From Variovorax sp. SG517 (lineage in GTDB: Bacteria; Pseudomonadota; Gammaproteobacteria; Burkholderiales; Burkholderiaceae_C): 64,000 nt of DNA. This document shows positions 54,611-64,000 of the stretch, one piece after another. Within the stretch, counting starts at the first letter, position 1. Each line of letters begins with the position of its first letter. A model generated the notes under the pieces. The model saw only the letters and a program-made list of their open reading frames with translations. It did no database searches and was not told where the DNA came from. The stretch covers positions 310,001-374,000 of the forward strand of contig NZ_JABMJG010000003.1 of NCBI RefSeq assembly GCF_013376045.1, read 5' to 3'. Made by a program: the position numbers and the translations under genes.

Positions 54611-55780
54611 TCAGAGTTCTTCGACGCGGCGGGGCGGATAGCTGTCCCACGCCTGGCAGCCCGGGCAGTGCCAGAAGTACTGGTGCGCCTCGAAGCCGCA
54701 GGCCGCGCAGCGGTAGCGCATGAGTGGCCGCGTGGCCTGGTCGAGCGCGCGCTGCACCTGCGGATGGAACTGCTCGTGCTCGAAGCGCTCGCCCGCGAGC
54801 CAGCGCGAGGCCGCGACCAGCGAAGGCTGCTGCGCAAGATGCGCGATGTAGCCGTCGCGCGGCGTGGGGTTCGGTTCTTCCGTGGTCGCGGATGGCTTGC
54901 CGCCGAGCGCCATCAGCGCCTCGAGCACGTCGATGGAGGGCGACTCGACGTAGCGGCGCTGCAGCAGCTCGAGCGCATCGGCCTCGCGATGCGCGGCCAC
55001 GGCGGCCTGCTGCAGCGTGGCGGCATAGAGCGGCAGCGCCAGCGGCGCGGTGTCGCTCAGGGCCACGAGCGTGTCGAAGGCCGCGCTCGCCTCGCCCTTG
55101 CGCAGTTGCAGGCTGGCGGTGTCGATGGCCGGGCGCGGTGCCTGCGGCGCGAGTTCGACGGCCTGCGCCAGCAGCTTTTCGGCGCCGGGCAGGTCGCCTG
55201 CGGCGACGCGCTCCGTCGCCTGCTCGCAGAGATGGTGCGCGCGGCGCGTGCTGTAGCTGGCCTGGTCGGATTCGTCGAGCTTCTGCGCCACGTCGGCGGC
55301 CTGCGCCCATTCGCGCGAGCGCTCGTAGATGGCCAGCAGCGCGAGCCGTGCCTCGTTCTCGTAGCGCGTGCCCTCGAGCTTCTGCAGCGCGGCTTCGGCG
55401 CGGTCGAGCAGGCCGGCGCGCAGGAAGTCCTGCGCCAGGGCGTGCTGCGCGCGCTCGCGGTCGCTGCGGCTGAGGTCGCCGCGGCCCAGCAGGTGTTCGT
55501 GCACGCGCACCGCGCGCTGGTATTCGCCGCGGCGGCGGAACAGGTTGCCGAGCGCGAAGTGCAGCTCCTGCGTGTCGGGGTCGTTCTGCACGGCCTCGAT
55601 GAAGGCGTCGATGGCCTGGTCCTGCTGCTCGTTGAGCAGAAAGTTGAGGCCACGGAAGTAGGCCTTGGGCGCCTGCCGGTTCTCCAGCTTGAGCTGGCGG
55701 ATGTCGAAGCGCGATGCGAGCCAGCCCAGCACGAAGGCGACGGGCAGGCTGATCAGCAGCCAGCTGGGATCAAAGTCCAT
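54611..55780 (-). CDS. lapB: Lipopolysaccharide assembly protein B (TPR, LapB/YciM)
   Basis: A 389-residue inner-membrane protein that adjusts LPS synthesis by guiding LpxC to FtsH proteolysis. Layout: one N-terminal helix (about 7-22, with FVLGWLASRFDIRQLK just after), about eight to nine tetratricopeptide repeats (about 40-340, for example AYFRGLNFLLNEQQDQAIDA), and a C-terminal rubredoxin-like zinc knuckle CAACGFEAHQYFWHCPGC. The first ATG overlaps the end of lapA by 11 bases. Length and plan match E. coli LapB. Confidence 0.95.
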   Translation of the reverse strand: MDFDPSWLLISLPVAFVLGWLASRFDIRQLKLENRQAPKAYFRGLNFLLNEQQDQAIDAFIEAVQNDPDTQELHFALGNLFRRRGEYQRAVRVHEHLLGRGDLSRSDRERAQHALAQDFLRAGLLDRAEAALQKLEGTRYENEARLALLAIYERSREWAQAADVAQKLDESDQASYSTRRAHHLCEQATERVAAGDLPGAEKLLAQAVELAPQAPRPAIDTASLQLRKGEASAAFDTLVALSDTAPLALPLYAATLQQAAVAAHREADALELLQRRYVESPSIDVLEALMALGGKPSATTEEPNPTPRDGYIAHLAQQPSLVAASRWLAGERFEHEQFHPQVQRALDQATRPLMRYRCAACGFEAHQYFWHCPGCQAWDSYPPRRVEEL

Positions 55781-56108
55781 GTTGACGTACGGCCGGAAGA
55801 TCGGTGGCGGAGATGGTCGGTGCTGCTGCCGAGGCAGCGGCCGTGGCGGCCGAAGGGGTGGCCGGCTGGGTGTCGGCTGCGGCCGGTGCCTGCGCCGCTG
55901 CGGAGCGATGCTTCCACCAGCCCGGCAGCATGCCCAGCGCTCCCACCACGAGCCCGCCCGCGAAGGCCGCGAGCACGACCAGCACCAGCGGCGCGCGCCA
56001 GTAGGTGCCGAAGAAGAAATAGACGGTCGCGTCGTGCTGGTTGTTCAGCGCGAAGGCGAAGAGCGTAAAAAAAATGGCTGCCTTGAGCAGCCACAGGAGG
56101 TATTTCAT
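55770..56108 (-). CDS. lapA: Lipopolysaccharide assembly protein A domain protein (LapA)
   Basis: A 112-residue two-helix inner-membrane protein (about 3-20 and 35-58) with NNQHDATVYFFFGTYWRAPL, the LapA signature, followed by a long Ala/Thr/Pro-rich cytoplasmic tail of about 45 residues, longer than in E. coli. The start ATG at 56108 begins MKYLLWLLKAAIFFTL; an in-frame upstream start at 56132 is less likely. It overlaps lapB by 11 bases, so both are translated together to control envelope LPS. Confidence 0.9.
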   Translation of the reverse strand: MKYLLWLLKAAIFFTLFAFALNNQHDATVYFFFGTYWRAPLVLVVLAAFAGGLVVGALGMLPGWWKHRSAAAQAPAAADTQPATPSAATAAASAAAPTISATDLPAVRQHGL

Positions 56109-56165
56109 AGCCGTTCCCGTTGCCGGGAGCATTCTACGTTTGCAGGCATTTAGATCGTCCGCGCG

Positions 56166-56492
56166 TCAGGCCTTGCGGCCCTTGGCTTCCTTGCCCACGT
56201 CGAGCTCGGCTGTCTTTGCGTCGACGGCTTCGCGCAGCGCCTTGCCGGGCTTGAAGTGCGGCACCCGCTTCTCGGGAATCTGCACGCTCTCGCCCGAACG
56301 CGGATTGCGGCCGATGCGCGGCGGACGCCGGTTGACCGAGAAGCTGCCGAAGCCGCGGATCTCGATGCGGTGTCCGCGCACCAGCGCGTCGCTCATGGCG
56401 TCGAGGATGGTCTTGACGGCGTATTCGGCATCGCGGTGCGTGAGCTGTGCAAAGCGGGCTGCGAGTTCTTCGACGAGGTCCGAGCGTGTCAT
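56166..56492 (-). CDS. ihfB: Integration host factor subunit beta
   Basis: A 108-residue DNA-bending protein, partner of IhfA. Marks: [36 protein letters not shown] and the DNA-contact arm [20 protein letters not shown] with PGK. The tail (GKEAKGRKA) is about ten residues longer than in E. coli. It follows rpsA, as in E. coli (rpsA-ihfB); a strong terminator at 56522-56559 separates the two, so some ihfB transcription must read through or start between 56493 and 56521. Confidence 0.95.
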   Translation of the reverse strand: MTRSDLVEELAARFAQLTHRDAEYAVKTILDAMSDALVRGHRIEIRGFGSFSVNRRPPRIGRNPRSGESVQIPEKRVPHFKPGKALREAVDAKTAELDVGKEAKGRKA

Positions 56493-56521
56493 AGGCCAAA
56501 CATAAACGAAAAACGTGGACG

Positions 56522-56559
56522 AAAAAAAAGACAGAGCGGCCCAAGGGCCTGCTCTGTCT
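56522..56559 (-). terminator. Intrinsic terminator of rpsA (minus strand)
   Basis: AGACAGAGC at 56529-56537 pairs with GCTCTGTCT at 56551-56559; on the minus strand the stem is followed by a run of eight T residues (56522-56529). It sits 12 bases past the rpsA stop and is a textbook rho-independent terminator. Confidence 0.9.
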
Positions 56560-56570
56560 TCCGGCTCAGC

Positions 56571-58259
56571 TTACTTGCTGTCGTTGTTGTCCAGCTTGGC
56601 GCGCAGCAGGGCGCCCAGGCTGGTCGTGCCCGCGTTCTCGCGTGCCGACTGCTGGCTCAGGCTGGCCATGGCGCCTTGCTCGTCGACCATGTCCTTCTGC
56701 TTGATCGACAGCTGGATGTTGCGGGTCTTGCGATCCACGTTCACGACGATGGCCGTGACTTCGTCGCCTTCCTTCAGCACGTTGCGGGCATCTTCGACGC
56801 GGTCGCGCGAGATTTCCGAAGCACGCAGGTAGCCGACGATGTCTTCGCCGAGGTCGATTTCAGCGCCGCGGGCGTCAACCGTCTTGACCTTGCCGGTCAC
56901 GATCTGGCCCTTGTCGTTCACCGTGGTGAAGGTGGTGAACGGGTCGCTGTCGAGCTGCTTGATGCCCAGCGAGATGCGCTCGCGGTCCACGTCCACGGCC
57001 AGCACGATCGCTTCGACTTCCTGGCCCTTCTTGTAGTTGCGAACGGCGGTTTCGCCGGCTTCGTTCCACGAGAGGTCGGACAGGTGAACCAGGCCGTCGA
57101 TGCCGGCAGCCAGACCCACGAACACGCCGAAGTCGGTGATCGACTTGATCGGGCCCTTGACGCGGTCGCCGCGCTTGGTGTTCTGCGCGAATTCCTGCCA
57201 CGGGTTGGCCTTGCACTGCTTCATGCCCAGGCTGATGCGGCGCTTGTCTTCGTCGATTTCCAGGACCATGACTTCGACTTCGTCGCCCAGCGAGACGATC
57301 TTGTTCGGAGCGATGTTCTTGTTGGTCCAGTCCATTTCGGAGACGTGCACCAGGCCTTCGATGCCGGGCTCGAGCTCGACGAACGCGCCGTAGTCGGCGA
57401 TGTTCGTGACCTTGCCGAACAGGCGGGTGCCTTGCGGGTAGCGGCGCGAAACGCCCATCCACGGGTCGTCGCCCATCTGCTTCAGACCCAGCGACACGCG
57501 GTTCTTCTCGGTGTCGAACTTGAGGATCTTGGCGGTGATTTCCTGGCCGGCCTGAACGACTTCGCTCGGGTGGCGCACGCGACGCCATGCCATGTCGGTG
57601 ATGTGCAGCAGGCCGTCGATGCCGCCGAGGTCCACGAACGCACCGTATTCGGTGATGTTCTTGACCACGCCGCGCACCACTGCGCCTTCCTTCAGCGTTT
57701 CCATCAGCTTGGCGCGTTCTTCGCCCATGCTGGCCTCGACCACGGCGCGGCGCGACAGCACGACGTTGTTGCGCTTGCGGTCCAGCTTGATGACCTTGAA
57801 TTCGAGGGTCTTGTTCTCGTAGGGGGTCAGGTCCTTGATCGGACGCGTGTCGATCAGCGAGCCCGGCAGGAATGCGCGGATGCCGTTGACCAGGACCGTG
57901 AGGCCGCCCTTGACCTTGCCGCTGGTGGTGCCGGTGACGAAGTCGCCCGATTCCAGCGCCTTCTCGAGGGCCAGCCACGAAGCCAGACGCTTGGCGGTGT
58001 CGCGCGAAAGGATGGTGTCGCCGTAGCCGTTTTCAACGCTGCCGATGGCAACGGAAACGAAGTCGCCGGCCTGCACTTCGAGTTCGCCCTTGTCGTTCTT
58101 GAACTCTTCGATCGGCACATACGCTTCGGACTTCAGGCCGGCGTTGACGACGACGTGGTTGTGTTCGACACGCACGACTTCGGCGGTGATGACCTCGCCC
58201 GTGCGCATTTCGGAACGCTTCAGGGACTCTTCGAACAGATCGGCAAAAGATTCAGACAT
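56571..58259 (-). CDS. rpsA: 30S ribosomal protein S1
   Basis: The 562-residue ribosomal protein that binds mRNA leaders for translation. Six S1 domains are visible across the protein, for example [20 protein letters not shown] (first), [20 protein letters not shown] (third) and [20 protein letters not shown] (fourth); N-terminus [20 protein letters not shown] is typical. Start ATG at 58259 with GGAAGGAA upstream. It lies downstream of aroA-cmk, as in many proteobacteria, and ends with a strong terminator. Confidence 0.97.
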   Translation of the reverse strand: MSESFADLFEESLKRSEMRTGEVITAEVVRVEHNHVVVNAGLKSEAYVPIEEFKNDKGELEVQAGDFVSVAIGSVENGYGDTILSRDTAKRLASWLALEKALESGDFVTGTTSGKVKGGLTVLVNGIRAFLPGSLIDTRPIKDLTPYENKTLEFKVIKLDRKRNNVVLSRRAVVEASMGEERAKLMETLKEGAVVRGVVKNITEYGAFVDLGGIDGLLHITDMAWRRVRHPSEVVQAGQEITAKILKFDTEKNRVSLGLKQMGDDPWMGVSRRYPQGTRLFGKVTNIADYGAFVELEPGIEGLVHVSEMDWTNKNIAPNKIVSLGDEVEVMVLEIDEDKRRISLGMKQCKANPWQEFAQNTKRGDRVKGPIKSITDFGVFVGLAAGIDGLVHLSDLSWNEAGETAVRNYKKGQEVEAIVLAVDVDRERISLGIKQLDSDPFTTFTTVNDKGQIVTGKVKTVDARGAEIDLGEDIVGYLRASEISRDRVEDARNVLKEGDEVTAIVVNVDRKTRNIQLSIKQKDMVDEQGAMASLSQQSARENAGTTSLGALLRAKLDNNDSK

Positions 58260-58487
58260 TTAGTTTCCTTCCGTCAGGCAGGGTTGGCAGGCGCTCTTGC
58301 GAAATTGCGTGCGGCTGCTGTGGGTCTGTAGACGGCGGTTTTGTGGGCGTGAGCCCGGTTGGTTGAACAACCAGCAGGCCGGTGCGCTGTCGCGCGGAAG
58401 GAGCCTGCTGGAGCGGTATGCACCTACGGATATGCCGTTGGGCGCCAGCTTTTCAAGCGGACCTGAAGAGCTGTCACTTCAGGCCGA
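58260..58487 (-). promoter_or_regulatory. rpsA leader and aroA-cmk/rpsA intergenic region
   Basis: A 228-base region with no gene. Just past the aroA-cmk stop is a perfect hairpin (CCTGAAG 58462-58468 with CTTCAGG 58477-58483). A 15-base imperfect direct repeat flanks it: 58453-58467 and 58488-58502 differ at one base, and the second copy contains the aroA-cmk stop codon. A weak promoter candidate on the minus strand is TTGAAA followed by TATCCG, 18 bases apart. The long leader allows S1 autoregulation, known in E. coli, but no specific structure is recognised. Confidence 0.45.
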
Positions 58488-60500
58488 TCAAGCGGACTTG
58501 AACGGCTGAATTTCCTGCCACCAGTCCAACACGGTGTCGATCGATTGCTCGATGGACAACTGCGAGTTGTCGAGGTGGCGGGCGTCCTGCGCCGGCTTCA
58601 GGGGGGCGACGCTGCGGGACGAATCCCTGGCGTCACGGGCCTCCAAGTCGGAGCGAAGACTGTCGAGTGTAGTCGAAATTCCCTTTGAAATCAACTGCTT
58701 ATGGCGCCGTTCGGCGCGCTGGGCAGCGCTGGCCGTGAGGAAGACCTTGAGCGCGGCGTCGGGGAAGATCACCGTGCCCATGTCGCGGCCGTCGGCCACC
58801 AGGCCGGGCAGCTGGCGGAAGCGCTGCTGCAGGGCCAGCAGCGCCTCGCGCACGGCCGGCAGCGTGGATACGCGGGAGGCGTCCATGCCGGCGGCTTCGG
58901 TACGGATTTCGTCGCTGACGTCCTCGCCGTCGAGCAGCACCTTGCCTTCGGTGAACTGCAGGGGCAGGGCGGCGGCAAGGGCGGCGACTTCGGTCTCGTG
59001 TTCCGGGTCGGCGCTCAGGCCCGCGCGGCGCATCGCCAGGCCGGTCACGCGGTAGAGCGAGCCCGAATCGAGGTAGTGGTAGCCAAGAAGGCGCGCGACT
59101 TCGGCCGCCAGCGTGCCCTTGCCCGAGGCGGTCGGGCCGTCGATGCAGATCACCGGCACCTCGGTGGCCTGGGCCACGGAGAAGAGCGTCTCGAAGTAGT
59201 CGGGGAAGGTCTTGGCGACGCAGTGCGGATCGAGGATACGCACCGGCACGCCCGCCGGGTTGAACGCCGCCAGCGAGAAGCACATGGCCACGCGGTGGTC
59301 GTCGTAGGTGCGGATGCTCGCGGGGCGCCAGCCGGCCTGCGCCAGCGGATGCACCCGGATGAAATCGGGCCCGGCCTCGACCGTGGCGCCGAGCTTGCGC
59401 AGCTCGTTGGCCATGGCGTCGATGCGATCGGTTTCCTTCACGCGCCAGCTCGCGATGTTGCGCAGCGTGGTGGGGCCGTCGGCATAGAGCGCCATCACGG
59501 CCAGCGTCATCGCGGCGTCGGGGATGTGGTTGGCGTCGAGGTCGATGGCCTTGAGCGGCCAGGCGCCGCGGCGGATCTCGAGCCAGTTGGGGCCGCTGTC
59601 GACCAGCGCGCCCATCTGGCGGGCGGCGTCGATGAAGCGGATGTCGCCCTGGATGGAGTCGGCGCCCACGCCTTCGATGCGGATGCCTTCCTTGCCGGAA
59701 ACGCCGGAGGCGATGGCGCCGAGCGCGATGAAATAGCTGGCGGAGGAGGCATCCGCCTCCACGTGGATGTCGCCGGGCGAGCTGTAGCGGCTGCCGGCGG
59801 GGATCGTGAAGCGTTCCCAGCCGTCGCGATGCACCTGGATGCCGAAGCGTGCAAGCAGGTTCAGCGTGATCTCGATGTACGGCTTGGAGATCAGCTCGCC
59901 GACCACCTCGATCACGATGTCGTTGGCTGCAGCCAGCGGCAGTCCCAGCAGCAGGGCGGTGAGGAACTGGCTCGACACGTCGCCGCGTACGCGGATCGGG
60001 GCGTCGAGCGCCAGGTCGCCGTGCGGCACCGGATGGATGCGCAGCGGCGGATAACCGGGATTTCCGAGGTAGTCGATGCGGCAGCCGAGCTGGGTCAGCG
60101 CATCGACGAGGTCGCCGATGGGGCGCTCGTGCATGCGCGGAACGCCGCTGAGTTCGAATTCGCCGCCCAGCAGCGACAGTGCCGCCGTCAGCGGGCGCAT
60201 CGCCGTGCCGGCGTTGCCGAGGAACAGCGGCAGCAGCGCCTCGTTGGGTTTCAGCTGGCCGCCGAGACCGGTGATGCGCAGCGTGCTGCCCGTCTGGTCG
60301 ATGCCGCAACCCAGGGCGCGCAGCGCGTCGAGCATCACGCGGGTGTCGTCGGAATCGAGCAGGTCGTGGATCGTTGTCGTGCCGCTGGCGAGTGCCGCGA
60401 GAAGCAGCACGCGGTTGGAGATGCTCTTGGAGCCCGGCAGCCGGACCGTGCCGGCCGCGCCGGCAAGCGGCGGGAGGTCGAGGAAGGTCGTCGAGAACAT
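58488..60500 (-). CDS. aroA-cmk: Fused EPSP synthase (AroA) and cytidylate kinase (Cmk)
   Basis: A 670-residue two-enzyme fusion. Residues about 1-437 are AroA (shikimate pathway step 6): [31 protein letters not shown], and [14 protein letters not shown]. Residues about 447-665 are Cmk, phosphorylating CMP/dCMP: P-loop [13 protein letters not shown], then [23 protein letters not shown] and the Arg-rich lid [14 protein letters not shown]. The genes are separate in E. coli but adjacent, and here the frame runs through. Glyphosate-type sensitivity cannot be read from this. It lies one base after the tyrA stop. Confidence 0.95.
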   Translation of the reverse strand: MFSTTFLDLPPLAGAAGTVRLPGSKSISNRVLLLAALASGTTTIHDLLDSDDTRVMLDALRALGCGIDQTGSTLRITGLGGQLKPNEALLPLFLGNAGTAMRPLTAALSLLGGEFELSGVPRMHERPIGDLVDALTQLGCRIDYLGNPGYPPLRIHPVPHGDLALDAPIRVRGDVSSQFLTALLLGLPLAAANDIVIEVVGELISKPYIEITLNLLARFGIQVHRDGWERFTIPAGSRYSSPGDIHVEADASSASYFIALGAIASGVSGKEGIRIEGVGADSIQGDIRFIDAARQMGALVDSGPNWLEIRRGAWPLKAIDLDANHIPDAAMTLAVMALYADGPTTLRNIASWRVKETDRIDAMANELRKLGATVEAGPDFIRVHPLAQAGWRPASIRTYDDHRVAMCFSLAAFNPAGVPVRILDPHCVAKTFPDYFETLFSVAQATEVPVICIDGPTASGKGTLAAEVARLLGYHYLDSGSLYRVTGLAMRRAGLSADPEHETEVAALAAALPLQFTEGKVLLDGEDVSDEIRTEAAGMDASRVSTLPAVREALLALQQRFRQLPGLVADGRDMGTVIFPDAALKVFLTASAAQRAERRHKQLISKGISTTLDSLRSDLEARDARDSSRSVAPLKPAQDARHLDNSQLSIEQSIDTVLDWWQEIQPFKSA

Positions 60501-60501
60501 C

Positions 60502-61392
60502 TCAGTTGTCCTGCTGCTGCGACGATGTGTCCGTGGCCGGCTTCCAGGCAGCCCGCGTCCTGCTGGCGGCGGCGATCGACAGCTCGAGGCCGGGCAGGTC
60601 GTTCGCGGTCATCATCGCCTCGAAGTCGTCGAGTGCCTTGCGGAAGGCGCGGGACTGCTCCAGCACGTGCTCGCGGTTGGCCAGCAGCACGTCGCGCCAC
60701 ATGACCGGGTCGCTCGCGGCGATGCGCGAGAAGTCGCGGAAGCCCGGGCCGGCAAGGCTCAGGAAGCGCTCGCCCTGCGGCTGGGCGGCCAGGCCGTTGA
60801 TGTACGCGAAGGCCAGCAGGTGCGGCAGGTGGCTCACGGCGGCGAAGGCGCCGTCGTGCTCCTCGTGCGTCATGGTGACGACATTGGCGCCGATGCCGCT
60901 CCACACCTGCGTGGCCCGCTGCACGTTGGAGCGCAGCGTGGTCTTCACCGGGGTCAGCACCACCTGTCGGCCAGTGAAGAGCGACGCCTCGGCATGCTCG
61001 ATGCCCGAAAGCTCCTTGCCGGCAATGGGATGCGCCGGCACGAAGCTCGCGAACTGGCGCTGCAGGCCGTTGCGCGCGGCCTCGATCACGTCGCCCTTGG
61101 TCGAGCCCACGTCCATGACCAGCGTCTCGTTCGAGATGCCATGGCGGATGGCCTTGAAGGTGGCCTCCGAGGCCGCCACCGGCACCGCCAGCAGCACGAT
61201 GTCGGCGCCCGACACCGCCAGCAGCGCCGAGGGCGCCGCCACGTCGATCACGCCGAGCTGGCGCGCCCGTTCGGTGGTGGAGGGCGACTTGCTGTACCCC
61301 ACCACGCGTTTCACCAGCTTCGCGCGCTTGAGTGCGAGCGCGAAGGAGCCGCCCATCAGGCCGCAGCCGATCAGTCCCAGTTGTTCGAACAT
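60502..61392 (-). CDS. tyrA: Prephenate dehydrogenase
   Basis: A 296-residue NAD(P)-dependent enzyme making 4-hydroxyphenylpyruvate for tyrosine. The Rossmann motif is [18 protein letters not shown] (GxGxxG at residues 9-14); the substrate His lies in [15 protein letters not shown], and [17 protein letters not shown] is typical of the C-terminal dimer domain. ATG at 61392 begins MFEQLGLIG; the longer in-frame start at 61548 overlaps pheA and is rejected. No ACT or chorismate mutase domain, so feedback control may be limited. Between pheA and aroA-cmk in an aromatic amino acid operon. Confidence 0.95.
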   Translation of the reverse strand: MFEQLGLIGCGLMGGSFALALKRAKLVKRVVGYSKSPSTTERARQLGVIDVAAPSALLAVSGADIVLLAVPVAASEATFKAIRHGISNETLVMDVGSTKGDVIEAARNGLQRQFASFVPAHPIAGKELSGIEHAEASLFTGRQVVLTPVKTTLRSNVQRATQVWSGIGANVVTMTHEEHDGAFAAVSHLPHLLAFAYINGLAAQPQGERFLSLAGPGFRDFSRIAASDPVMWRDVLLANREHVLEQSRAFRKALDDFEAMMTANDLPGLELSIAAASRTRAAWKPATDTSSQQQDN

Positions 61393-61418
61393 GCTGTCTC
61401 TGTGTGTCTGCCTGCCGC

Positions 61419-62543
61419 TCAGGCCTTGACGGGATAGGCGCCGAGCACCTTGTAGAAGGCGCAGAGGCCGCGCAGCTCGGCCAGCGCGGCAGCCACGTTG
61501 GGCTGCGAGGGATGGCCGTCGAGGTCGATGTAGAAGTAGTACTCCCACTGGCCGGTGCGCGCGGGGCGCGACTCGAAGCGCGTCATCGAGACGTTGTTGA
61601 GCTTCAGCGGCACCAGCAGGTCGTGTACCGCGCCGGGCCGGTTGGGCACCGAGACGATCAGGCTCGTGCAGTCGCGGCCCGATGCCGGCGGCATGGCAAG
61701 CGTCTGCGGCAGGCAGATCACCGAGAAGCGGGTGCGGTTGTACGAGTCGTCCTGGATCGCATGCGCCACGATGTGCAGGCCGAAGCGCGTGGAGGCGCGT
61801 TCACCGGCCAGCGCGGCCCATTTAGGATTGGTGGCCGCTAGGCGCGCACCCTCGGCGTTGCTCGATACGGCACGGCGCTCGGCATTGGGCAGGTGCTTGG
61901 ACAGCCAGGTCTGGCATTGCGCCAGCGCCTGCGGATGGGCCAGCACCGCCTCGACGCCTTCGAGCGAGTTGCTGCTGCGCAGCAGGTGGTGGCGAATCAG
62001 CAGGCTGACTTCGCCGACGACGTGCGTGGGCGAGTGCAGGAACAGGTCGAGCGAGCGCGTGACCACGCCCTCGGTCGAGTTCTCGACGCCGACCACGCCG
62101 TACTGGGCGCTGCCCGCGGCGGTGGCGTGGAATACCTCGTCGAAGCTGGCGCAGTAGATCAGGTCGGCGGCGCCGCCGAAGTATTCGATGGCGGCCTGCT
62201 CGCAGAAGGTGCCTTCGGGGCCGAGCACGGCAACGCGCTGAGGCGATTCGAGCGCCAGGCAGGCCGACATGATTTCGCGCCAGATGGCGGCGACATGGAT
62301 GTCCTTGAGCGGGCCGCCATTGCTCTTCTGCATCTTGTCGATGACCTGCGCCACGCGGTCGGGGCGGAAGTACGGCGTGCCCTCGCGCTTCTTGACCTCG
62401 CCGACCAGCTCGGCCACATGGGCCCGCTCGTTGAGCAGGCTCAGCAGGCGCTGGTCGAGCGAGTCGATCTGCACGCGCAGATCGGCCAGGCTTTCGGAAT
62501 TGTCGGGAGAGGAGGAGGGCGGTGTGGGGGCGGAGGCGGTCAT
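61419..62543 (-). CDS. pheA: Bifunctional chorismate mutase / prephenate dehydratase (P-protein)
   Basis: A 374-residue P-protein for phenylalanine synthesis. Residues about 18-105 are the AroQ chorismate mutase (LADLRVQIDSLDQRLLSLL, then FRPDRVAQVI); 106-285 the dehydratase (VAVLGPEGTFCEQAAIEYF, YGVVGVENSTEGVV, YNRTRFSVI); 295-374 the ACT regulatory domain (TSLIVSVPNRPGAVHDLL and RFESRPARTGQWEYYFYID), where phenylalanine binds. The N-terminal 17 residues are Ser/Pro-rich and probably unstructured. It follows serC by 24 bases. Confidence 0.96.
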   Translation of the reverse strand: MTASAPTPPSSSPDNSESLADLRVQIDSLDQRLLSLLNERAHVAELVGEVKKREGTPYFRPDRVAQVIDKMQKSNGGPLKDIHVAAIWREIMSACLALESPQRVAVLGPEGTFCEQAAIEYFGGAADLIYCASFDEVFHATAAGSAQYGVVGVENSTEGVVTRSLDLFLHSPTHVVGEVSLLIRHHLLRSSNSLEGVEAVLAHPQALAQCQTWLSKHLPNAERRAVSSNAEGARLAATNPKWAALAGERASTRFGLHIVAHAIQDDSYNRTRFSVICLPQTLAMPPASGRDCTSLIVSVPNRPGAVHDLLVPLKLNNVSMTRFESRPARTGQWEYYFYIDLDGHPSQPNVAAALAELRGLCAFYKVLGAYPVKA

Positions 62544-62567
62544 CGGTGCGAGCGGCTGGGCATGCGC

Positions 62568-63698
62568 CTAGGCATGCGATCGCTCGAATTCTCGCATGTA
62601 GGCCACCAGAGCCTGCACCCCTGCCAGCGGCATGGCGTTGTAAATACTCGCGCGCATGCCCCCGACCGACTTGTGCCCCTTGAGCTGCAGCAGCCCGGCT
62701 TCGCGTGCGCCGGCCAGGAAGGCCTCGTTGCGGCTTTCGTCCGCCAGGAAGAACGGCACGTTCATGCGCGAACGGCAGCCCGGGTCGATGCGGTTGGCGT
62801 AGAAGTCGGAGCCGTCGATGAAGTCGTACAACAGCTTCGCCTTGGCGATGTTGCGTTGCTCCATGGCGGCGACACCGGTATGCGAGCCTTCGGTCTGCTC
62901 CAGCAGCCACTTGAACGTGAGCCCCGCCATGTAGATGCCCCAGGTCGGCGGGGTGTTGTACATGGACTGGTTGTCGGCCACCGTCTTGTAGTTGAAGGCG
63001 CTCGGGCAGATATCGAGCGCGTGGCCCAGCAGGTCGTCGCGCACGACCACGATGGTCAGGCCGGCCGGGCCAAGGTTCTTCTGGGCGCCGCCGAAGGCCA
63101 GGCCCACGCGGCTCCAGTCGACGCTGCGCGAGGCGACGTGCGAGGAGAAGTCGATGACCAGCGGAGCGCTGCTGCCGAGCGCGGCCAGGTCGGGCAACTG
63201 CTGGAATTCGATGCCGTTGATGGTCTCGTTCGAGCACACGTGCACGTACGAGGCATCCTTGGAAAGCTGCCAGGTCGCGGGATCGGGCAGTTTCGTGTGC
63301 TGGTCGTCGGCATTGCTGGCTGCCACGCGCGCGCTGCAGTAGCGCTGCGCTTCCTTGTGCGACTTGGTGCTCCAGCTGCCGGTGATGACAAAGTCGGCGG
63401 TCTTGCCGCGCGACAGGTTCAGCGGAACGATGGCGTTCTCGCCGAGCCCGCCGCCCTGCATGAACAGGATGTGGAAGTTCGAGGGAATCGCCAGCAGCGT
63501 GCGGAGGTCGGCTTCGGCCTGCGTGCAGATCGAGCCGAACTCCTTGCCGCGATGGCTCATCTCCATCACGCTCATGCCGCTGCCCTGCCAGTCGAGCATT
63601 TCGGCGGCGGCACGTTGCAGCACCGCCTCCGGCATGGCGGCCGGACCGGCCGAGAAGTTGTAGGGACGCTTGCCGGTCGGGGTCTGCTGCTGGGTCAC
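62568..63698 (-). CDS. serC: Phosphoserine aminotransferase
   Basis: A 376-residue class V PLP enzyme for serine (and pyridoxine) synthesis. Marks: [17 protein letters not shown] at the N-terminus, the PLP-phosphate loop QGGG, and the Schiff-base Lys in [13 protein letters not shown]; the end [15 protein letters not shown] is diagnostic. The start is GTG at 63698, with AAGGG seven bases upstream, since the aligned sequence begins there; the longer frame lies over the DUF2059 gene. Located eight bases after the DUF2059 stop, followed by pheA. Confidence 0.95.
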   Translation of the reverse strand: MTQQQTPTGKRPYNFSAGPAAMPEAVLQRAAAEMLDWQGSGMSVMEMSHRGKEFGSICTQAEADLRTLLAIPSNFHILFMQGGGLGENAIVPLNLSRGKTADFVITGSWSTKSHKEAQRYCSARVAASNADDQHTKLPDPATWQLSKDASYVHVCSNETINGIEFQQLPDLAALGSSAPLVIDFSSHVASRSVDWSRVGLAFGGAQKNLGPAGLTIVVVRDDLLGHALDICPSAFNYKTVADNQSMYNTPPTWGIYMAGLTFKWLLEQTEGSHTGVAAMEQRNIAKAKLLYDFIDGSDFYANRIDPGCRSRMNVPFFLADESRNEAFLAGAREAGLLQLKGHKSVGGMRASIYNAMPLAGVQALVAYMREFERSHA

Positions 63699-63705
63699 GT
63701 TGCCC

Positions 63706-64000
63706 TTACTTCTTGGCTGGAGCCTTGGCAGGTGCCTTGGCGGGGGCTGCGCCACCGTCGGTCGGAGCGCCGAGGGCCTTGGCGACGGCGGTGTCGAGCG
63801 CCTGCATCTTGGGCTCGACGGTTGCACGCGTCTCGGACACGAGCTTTTCCGTCAGGGCAGTCTGCATCTTGGGGTTGAGTTCCTGGTACTTCTTGCTCAG
63901 GGGCGAGTTGATCCAGGCCAGCAGCTGCTTGAGCTCGTCTTCGTTGAAGTTCTGCTCCATCAGCGGGGTGAGAGCGCCCGGTGCCAGCTGAACGGCCTTG
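63706..64000 (-). CDS. DUF2059 protein, C-terminal part
   Basis: The 3' part of a gene whose start lies beyond base 64000; the frame stays open to the edge (about 97 codons visible). The segment [19 protein letters not shown] and [20 protein letters not shown] is the DUF2059 helical domain, followed by an Ala/Lys/Pro-rich tail ending in repeated APAKAPAKK. Such proteins are usually exported with a signal peptide, which is not visible here. Function unknown. It is eight bases upstream of serC; in related genomes gyrA is usually just beyond. Confidence 0.82.
   Translation of the reverse strand, partial: KAVQLAPGALTPLMEQNFNEDELKQLLAWINSPLSKKYQELNPKMQTALTEKLVSETRATVEPKMQALDTAVAKALGAPTDGGAAPAKAPAKAPAKK

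Overview
The window is GC-rich proteobacterial DNA, judged by eye. Its gene content and order fit the Comamonadaceae (Betaproteobacteria, Burkholderiales), most likely Variovorax or a close relative. The taxonomic clues are a carboxypeptidase G2-type peptidase, the housekeeping string serC-pheA-tyrA-aroA/cmk-rpsA-ihfB-lapA-lapB, a fused AroA-Cmk protein, and many TRAP and branched-chain-type ABC transporters. I see no tRNA, rRNA, CRISPR array, insertion sequence, prophage or attachment site. Almost all of the DNA is coding, and many gene pairs share 4-base stop/start overlaps.

Layout. 1-3477 (+): an amide/peptide scavenging group (truncated D-aminoacylase, periplasmic asparaginase, CPG2-like peptidase). 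3508-10860 (-): a glutamine-rich DUF3300 lipoprotein, a four-gene set (DUF2796 protein, ABC ATPase, FtsX-like permease, DUF3299 protein) matching clusters known elsewhere to be zinc/Zur-controlled, a sulfurtransferase coupled to it by overlapping codons, and a DMT exporter. 10994-12133 (-): a Rieske oxygenase. 12398-15475 (+): xseB-ispA-dxs, supplying isoprenoid precursors. 15589-19784: a TRAP transporter whose binding protein lies on one strand and whose permeases lie on the other. 19960-26011: an EgtB/SUMF1-type protein, an MFS carrier, an omega-aminotransferase with a divergent LysR regulator, and a GntR regulator.

26330-35370 (+): a nitrogen-compound island with a consensus sigma-54 promoter, a complete Liv-type ABC transporter, an M20 amidohydrolase, a second binding protein, an MlrC-type metallopeptidase and an NTF2-like protein. 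35412-44379: a molybdenum hydroxylase operon of the CO-dehydrogenase form II type (small, large and FAD subunits plus CoxD-, CoxE-, CoxG- and XdhC-like maturation proteins), divergent from a GAF/Fis-type regulator. 44402-50632 (-): a complete Pha/Mrp-type multisubunit cation/proton antiporter (AB, C, D, E, F, G). 50721-53983 (-): a fluoride channel and a second TRAP transporter. 54139-64000 (-): an HhH protein and the housekeeping block for envelope control (lapAB), DNA bending (ihfB), translation (rpsA) and aromatic amino acid and serine synthesis, ending in a truncated DUF2059 gene.

The most interesting items beyond ordinary annotation are: three copies of a roughly 90-base intergenic repeat whose hairpin shows compensatory base changes; the sigma-54 promoter in front of the amidohydrolase island; an orphan EgtB-like protein with Arg where the third iron-binding His is expected; the sulfurtransferase tied to the zinc-type cluster; and an 11-bp hairpin in the molybdenum-enzyme operon.
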